DNA of 64,000 nucleotides, from NCBI GenBank assembly GCA_964016885.1, contig OZ024745.1, positions 49,723,077-49,787,076 of the forward strand, read 5' to 3'. How positions within the stretch are numbered: position 1 is the stretch's first letter; every line of letters starts with the position of its first letter. This DNA is from Eledone cirrhosa (lineage: Eukaryota > Mollusca > Cephalopoda > Octopoda > Eledonidae). Positions 59,421 through 64,000 of the stretch are shown piece by piece. Position numbers and translations under genes: made by a program. The notes beneath the pieces are model-generated. The model made no database searches, had not been told where the DNA came from, and saw only the letters and a program-made list of their open reading frames with translations.

Positions 59421-60874
59421 ACGTCAAAACGGCAAGTCTGAAAAATGAAACTAATTTTTGACAGTTACGTACACTCACTCATCTGAATAGATTTGTGTAT
59501 ATATAGTCCTGTATAAACTTCGAGATGACTATAATGCAGACACACGCAATTGTATGGATTTCTTAATATATATATATATGTGTGGGTGTGTATATGTGTG
59601 TATATATATGTGTGTGTATGTATATATATATATATGTGTGTGTTTGTATATATATATATGTGTGTTTGTATATATATATGTGTTTGTATATATATATGTG
59701 TGTATATGTGTACATATACACACATATATATGTTGTACATGTGTATATACATCTATAAGTTTGTGGATGTGTGTAAAAAAATATCACGTACTAGCATTAA
59801 AGCCCGGCGTTGCTCGGGGTCATTAAGTTACCAAAGTTAGGTTGCACCACCCATTTTATGGCAGCACTTTTTTGTCTGCCAGGCACTGGGTGAATGAATT
59901 GCAGACCTGGAAGCATGAGCTGCGCCAGCAGTGACAATTGTAGTTTCGCCTATGGATATTATCTCTGTGCAAAAAAGTGTTGAAATTTATTGTTTCACAG
60001 TACTTGCGCAACACGCGCGTAGACGATGCCAGCCGAACAACAGAGCTGCGATGGAGTTGTTCTGCATGGTTGTCTGTGTTTTCTAAATTTAAGACAGTAG
60101 GGAGGGGTGTGATATGGGGGAGAGTTAGCTGTTGTTTCTAGCAGGTTTAGTGACCTCATAGAGGATATGTGTTTTCTAAATTTAAGACAGTAGGGAGTGG
60201 TGTGATATGGGGGAGAGTTAGCTGTTGTTTCTAGCAGGTTTAGTGACCTCATAGAAGATATGTTTTCTAAATTTAAGACAGTAGGGAGGGGTGTGATATG
60301 GAGGAGAGTTAGCTGCTGTTTCTAGCAGGTTTAGTAACCTCATAGAGGATATGTGTTTTCTAAATTTAAGACAGTAGGGAGTGGTGTGGGGAGGGGTGTG
60401 ATATGGGGGAGAGTTAGCTGCTGTTTCTAGCAGGTTTAGTAACCTCATAGAGGATATGTGTTTTCTAAATTTAAGACAGTGGGGAGTGGTGTGAACGGAC
60501 AGTATCACCATCAAGCTTGGAAAGAGAAAGTAGCAGAAAGTATGAAGTTGTATAGATTTTGAATGGTAGTAGAAAGATTTCAGCAGTTTAAATAAGAGAG
60601 AAAAATCGTAAAATATTGAGTTTTATCTATTTTTTTGCGTAATTGTGGGTGAAATTGAAAAAATTATCTGCTTCAAGACGCAATCGAAACTATTTCGAAT
60701 ACTGAATTGTAAATTTCAATTGAAGAAATTCTATATCGTAGATTTCTATAACGAAGGAGCATGACCACACACTGAGCTTTATAGATTATGATTCACAATC
60801 CAAATTGAAAATAATGACGTACGTAACTGTCAAAAATTAGTTTCACTTTTGAGACCGGCCGTTTTGACGTATGC
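59417..60874. mobile_element. nested 1.46-kb non-autonomous element with 56-bp inverted ends
   Basis: The ends 59,417-59,472 and 60,819-60,874 are inverted copies, 52 of 56 matching and starting GCATACGTCAAAACGG. Inside are TA/TG microsatellites, a CCCGGCGTTGCTCGG motif (59,790-59,819) and a roughly 93-bp minisatellite. It has no coding capacity, as open frames over the minisatellite are repeats. It lies within the larger inverted-repeat element, downstream of the transposase-like gene, between AT-rich tracts. Confidence 0.7.
60079..60493 (+). repeat. about 93-bp minisatellite, 4.5 units
   Basis: TTTTCTAAATTTAAGACAGT starts units at 60,079, 60,172, 60,263, 60,356 and 60,461. The spacings are 93, 91, 93 and 105; the fourth unit carries an internal 12-14 bp extra GGGGAGGGGTGTG copy. 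Each unit continues with GGGGGAGAGTTAGCTG and CTAGCAGGTTTAGTGACCTC. The units are nearly identical, so the array is recent. Confidence 0.93.
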
Positions 60875-60896
60875 TTATAAATATATATATATATAT

Positions 60897-61141
60897 CAGG
60901 GGCAGTGGATTCATCTCTGAATGAGGGGGGGGGGGGGATTTGGTGAGTTTAGTTGTAGTGATTAGTTTAGTTGTTATCAAATATCAATCAAAATATATAA
61001 AAAAACTTCGATATGTGATGAACATAACATGTATATAAATTGTAGGGCATATGCAAATAGAAGTGTGTTTTGGTAGTTTGGGGAGAAAAATGGAATTATT
61101 GTGGGGGGTGGGACCCCCCCCCCCCAATTCCACTGCCCCTG
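60897..61141. mobile_element. 245-bp hAT-like MITE
   Basis: The ends are perfect 13-bp inverted repeats (CAGGGGCAGTGGA), a typical hAT terminus style (CAG.GG). They enclose AT-rich DNA with G12 and C13 runs just inside each side. It is inserted in a TA repeat, so the expected 8-bp duplication cannot be told apart from the microsatellite. It has no coding capacity. Confidence 0.75.
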
Positions 61142-61172
61142 TATATATATATATATATGTGTGTGTGTATAC

Positions 61173-61219
61173 TTCGTGTTAGTATTTGTATTGCAAGATT
61201 TTTTTATGTGAAATAATGT
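61173..61219 (-). repeat. right 47-bp inverted repeat of the 3.4-kb element
   Basis: It is the reverse complement of 57,781-57,827 with one substitution. Beyond 61,219 the sequence becomes unrelated to that left of 57,781. Confidence 0.9.
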
Positions 61220-61409
61220 TGAAACATTGTTATACTGCCAACAAAATCATACCAACCAATGACGTTTCATTTCTGTTTCTAGGTTAGTTAGATAGTTATT
61301 TGATTGTAATATTTAATTGTCAAAGCTTTCGTCACGCGTTTTGTGACCTTCTCATTGACTATTCTTGTTTCTCTGTCTCCTCCTCGTTTTGATTATGTTT
61401 TATTCACTA

Positions 61410-61411
<2 letters not shown>

Positions 61412-61491
<80 letters not shown>
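61412..61491 (+). repeat. (CT)n microsatellite
   Basis: About 80 bp of uninterrupted CT dinucleotides. The Ser-Leu repeat frame over it is not a gene. Confidence 0.97.
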
Positions 61492-61495
<4 letters not shown>

Positions 61496-62659
61496 TGTGT
61501 ATATGTATGTTTATTTTCATCTGCGTATCTAGTGAATCATATTTATGCATTCTCAGGTAAATTTCCACCACCTTCCCCGTATCTTTACTTATCTAAGTGC
61601 ATACGTATGTGTATGTACTCGTTTGCGTTTCTGCGCTTTTCCCTCTGTATGTCTGTCTGTGTGCCCATTCTTATGTATCATGCTATTTTTTCTCTCTCAG
61701 CCCATCACTAGGTAGTTACACATTCTATCGAAGGTGGGTTTATACCTATTTCTGCATTCCTTTGTATTTATTCCCGTGGGTCACAATAATTTTGTCATCA
61801 ATCATTGGGTTGTGGGGCTGATGCTATTCCATTCTTGCTTTCTATTGGGGGTAGGTTTATTTTCTGTTATGTGGGTTGTTTCCTTAATCTGTCTGATTAT
61901 TATGTAGATTCAATTTTTATCTTGTTGTTTACTAGCGAGCCACAATTTTCTAGTTTGTCATGTTGGTAGAGCACCGATGAGTTATTTTATTATATATATA
62001 TTTTTTTGTTTTTCTTTTTGAGTTCCCGTGAATGTTCCTTCATTGTTTACCTTATACTATGAGCCGTTTCTCACATGTACGTCGGGGTCGTATTTCTTCA
62101 TTGACCCTCTCTGCACCTTATGCTCTATACTACAATACTAGTTTTAAAATTTATCTGTGGATTTACCTTAAAAACTATACAATTTCTATCAGTACAAGCA
62201 AGGGTCAACTGCACGTTAAAATTAATCATCGAAAAAAAGGACCCCCCCCCCCCCCCCATCCGGTCATAAATAGTTATGAGTTTTGTGCCCACAAATAATT
62301 GACTCATTTTTTTTTCAGCTGAGTGGACATTTTAAATGTGTGTACCCCAAAGCAAATGACCATCTTAACTATAAAGAAAGGAGTGCGGGATTGCGTCCAG
62401 AATATATATTTTTACCCCGTTTGTAAAATAAGTTGGATTACTTTGAATAAATAATGAATGAATATTACATAATTTATGTGCTAAATTTCGTGGCTGTTGA
62501 TTAAATATATTTTATAGCTTATTTAAAGACCTTTAAAATTCACTTCTTTAAAATTTTTAAATGTCAACACTTCCGGTTAGCGGCCGTTATATTATAACAC
62601 TTATAAAAATATCGTATATATTTCCGTCGCTAATTTTCTCCTAATGCAGTTTATATATA
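61492..62659. other. no gene recognised; low-complexity intergenic DNA
   Basis: I see TA, T and C homopolymer tracts (C14 near 62,241) and short open frames without domains. No splice-site-bounded exon with homology is recognised. Confidence 0.5.
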
Positions 62660-63235
62660 ACTAGCAGAGGTACCCGGCGTTGCTCGGATATTAAATAGCA
62701 GTTGTGTATACCATTTATGTCAATACTTCAGTGCTGCTTCGAAAAGTATACTTTTACAAAATCATCGGCTATTTCCAAAAGGGGGTTCTTGCCCCCCAGG
62801 GGTCCCCTACTCAATATGTGCCAATTCTGAGAGTTCATATTCATCTGTAGGACAAACGTAGCCCATGTGTCAAGTTTTGTGAAAATCGGTTGCGAACTCC
62901 AGAAGTTATGACGTTTTGTTGCATTGCCCTGCAGTGCTTCAGTCGACTCCAAGGAAGTGGTTAAAGTGGTTAAAGGGGTTATCTGCCGGGGGGGGGGGGG
63001 GGGGAGGCTATAATCAATATCTGGAAAAATGACAGTGCCCATGACCACCCGGAGTACATAAGTAACCTATGTCTTAAGTTTGGTGAAAATACTGTAGAAA
63101 TGCATAAGATTTATACATACGCGCGTGCGTTTGTGTGTGTTTGTGTGTGTGTGTGCGTGGGGGGGGGGGTATGTATTTGTGTGTGCGTATGTATGTGTGT
63201 GTGTGGGGGGGGGTTGTATTTGTGTGTGCGTATGT
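62660..63235 (+). repeat. interspersed repeat with ACTAGC...CCCGGCGTTGCTCGG head and GT-repeat end
   Basis: The head ACTAGCAGAGGTACCCGGCG followed by TTGCTCGG resembles the copy at 59,790-59,819. The body carries two 'aagttt.gtgaaaat' blocks (near 62,873 and 63,077), and a GT/G-rich simple repeat closes it. Elements of this design are common in invertebrate genomes. I cannot assign its class. Confidence 0.55.
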
Positions 63236-64000
63236 ATGTGTATGTCCGTCGGGGCATACGTATGTACTGGCCTAAATCTTCACTATTTACTTTTACTATT
63301 TAATAACCTCTGTCATTTTCGTTTTCAATTTTATTTACATTATTCTTAAACTCCGGGGCTGGAAATCATTCTGTTATTTTAAATAGAATATTAGTCTAAC
63401 GACTCCATTTATACCATAAACTTGGTCTTGTCTTTGCATGAAATTGTTCTTTCCGTTCCACATAACGACGTATTATCCTCGCTTTTTTTCCGTTCATTGC
63501 CAGGGAACGTCTTCACGAACCAAAATATCGTCTTCCTGTTTTCGTTGGGTTGCAAGGTTTCTCGAAATATTTACTTCTGCGTTCACAGATTACTCTCAGT
63601 TCAATTTGAATGGGAAATTCCTGTTTCATCGATTTTCTCCGTAACCATAGAAGCTTATAGTAGCCAAAAGTTTATTAACAGCAAAATAACGTTGTCTTTG
63701 ATATGTTATTTTAAATAAGACAATGATTTGAAAAAATACTACTTACTGTTAGTGGTGGTTAACATGTATTAGAAATAAAATGAAAATGATATCTGAAAAA
63801 ACGTACTTGAGAACATGACTCCCTTCTTCGCAATTTAAGGGTTTTATTTCTTTTGATGGAAAACAGTGACTGTTTTCGGTTTGGCATTTCGTAAAATGAT
63901 ACTGCAGAATTGATTTCATAAAACGGTACTGTATGATAGTTTACACTTTGATTGCCCTGGTCAGCAAGAAGGGCCTCTATATATTAGATATTTATTAGAA
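63236..64000. other. unassigned right edge, possible exon at about 63,510-63,640
   Basis: This stretch has less repeat content and more CpG than its surroundings. A plus-strand segment after TTGCCAG (63,507) stays open until a GTAACC at 63,641, which could be a small exon or a 5' UTR, but no homology is recognised in any frame. Overlapping frames on the plus strand (63,422-63,718 and 63,438-63,644) have no known domain. Confidence 0.25.

Larger units (their letters stand above)
57781..61219 (+). mobile_element. 3.4-kb inverted-repeat-bounded element carrying a transposase-like gene
   Basis: A 47-nt sequence at 57,781-57,827 recurs as its reverse complement at 61,173-61,219 with one mismatch. 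The outer ends begin ACATTATTTCACAT. Nine bases inside the left copy is the ATG of the transposase-like ORF (57,837). The interior also holds a second inverted pair (59,417-59,472 and 60,819-60,874), a minisatellite, microsatellites and a short hAT-like MITE (60,897-61,141). No clear target-site duplication is visible next to the outer ends, so the true boundaries may differ. Confidence 0.7.

Noticed and set aside
59995..60514. Repetitive minus-strand frames (CLKFRKH...LNLLET repeats)
   Set aside because: The apparent protein repeat is the 93-bp minisatellite read through. It has no start context or homology.
61343..61711. 122-codon Ser/Leu-repeat frame
   Set aside because: It is driven by the (CT)n microsatellite.
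1..64000. CRISPR arrays, bacterial operons or viral genomes
   Set aside because: The regularly spaced repeats seen are tandem minisatellites without unique spacers, and all gene structure is eukaryotic.

Overview
This window is animal nuclear DNA, most likely from a coleoid cephalopod and probably an octopus. The grounds are long repeat-filled introns, standard GT-AG exon structures, several families of tRNA-derived SINEs of the type described in octopus and squid, abundant CATC/GATG-tailed repeats, and many AT, CA and CT microsatellites. There are no bacterial-type operons, CRISPR arrays or plasmid features. The species call is an inference from composition and repeat style, made without a database search.

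Layout. 1-6,598: repeat-rich intergenic DNA. 6,599-30,970 (+): a complete 23-exon FIG4 gene (916 aa), whose reading frame closes exactly across all exons. 33,148-40,003 (-): a six-exon gene for an RRM protein matching the N-terminal part of nucleolar protein NOL8 (381 aa). 41,760-51,402 (+): a seven-exon gene (246 aa) whose last exons resemble the NOL8 C-terminus, head-to-head with the previous gene. 51,403-57,190: intergenic repeats, including decayed LINE pieces in opposite orientations. 57,191-61,219: a nested mobile-element cluster with an intact-looking but frameshifted transposase-like gene close inside a 47-bp inverted repeat pair. 61,220-64,000: microsatellites and an interspersed repeat, with no confident gene.

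How the parts relate. FIG4 is the phosphatase and scaffold of the PIKfyve-VAC14 complex that sets PI(3,5)P2 levels on endolysosomes. NOL8 is an RNA-binding nucleolar protein of ribosome biogenesis. They are neighbours by position, with no pathway link visible. FIG4 and the NOL8 N-terminal gene converge with about 2.2 kb between stop codons.

Most notable points. (1) FIG4 intron 7 begins ATATCCTTT, ends AG and carries TCCTTAAC 10 nt before its end: a U12-type AT-AG intron. (2) The NOL8 N-terminal gene has an AT-AC intron with the same donor and a TTCTTAAC branch site. (3) NOL8 homology is divided between two oppositely oriented genes, which suggests gene fission, a local inversion, or a mis-assembly. 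(4) A 3.4-kb inverted-repeat-bounded element carries a DDE-like protein family and contains further nested elements. (5) Long perfect or near-perfect hairpins lie at 38,354-38,437 and 57,452-57,543.
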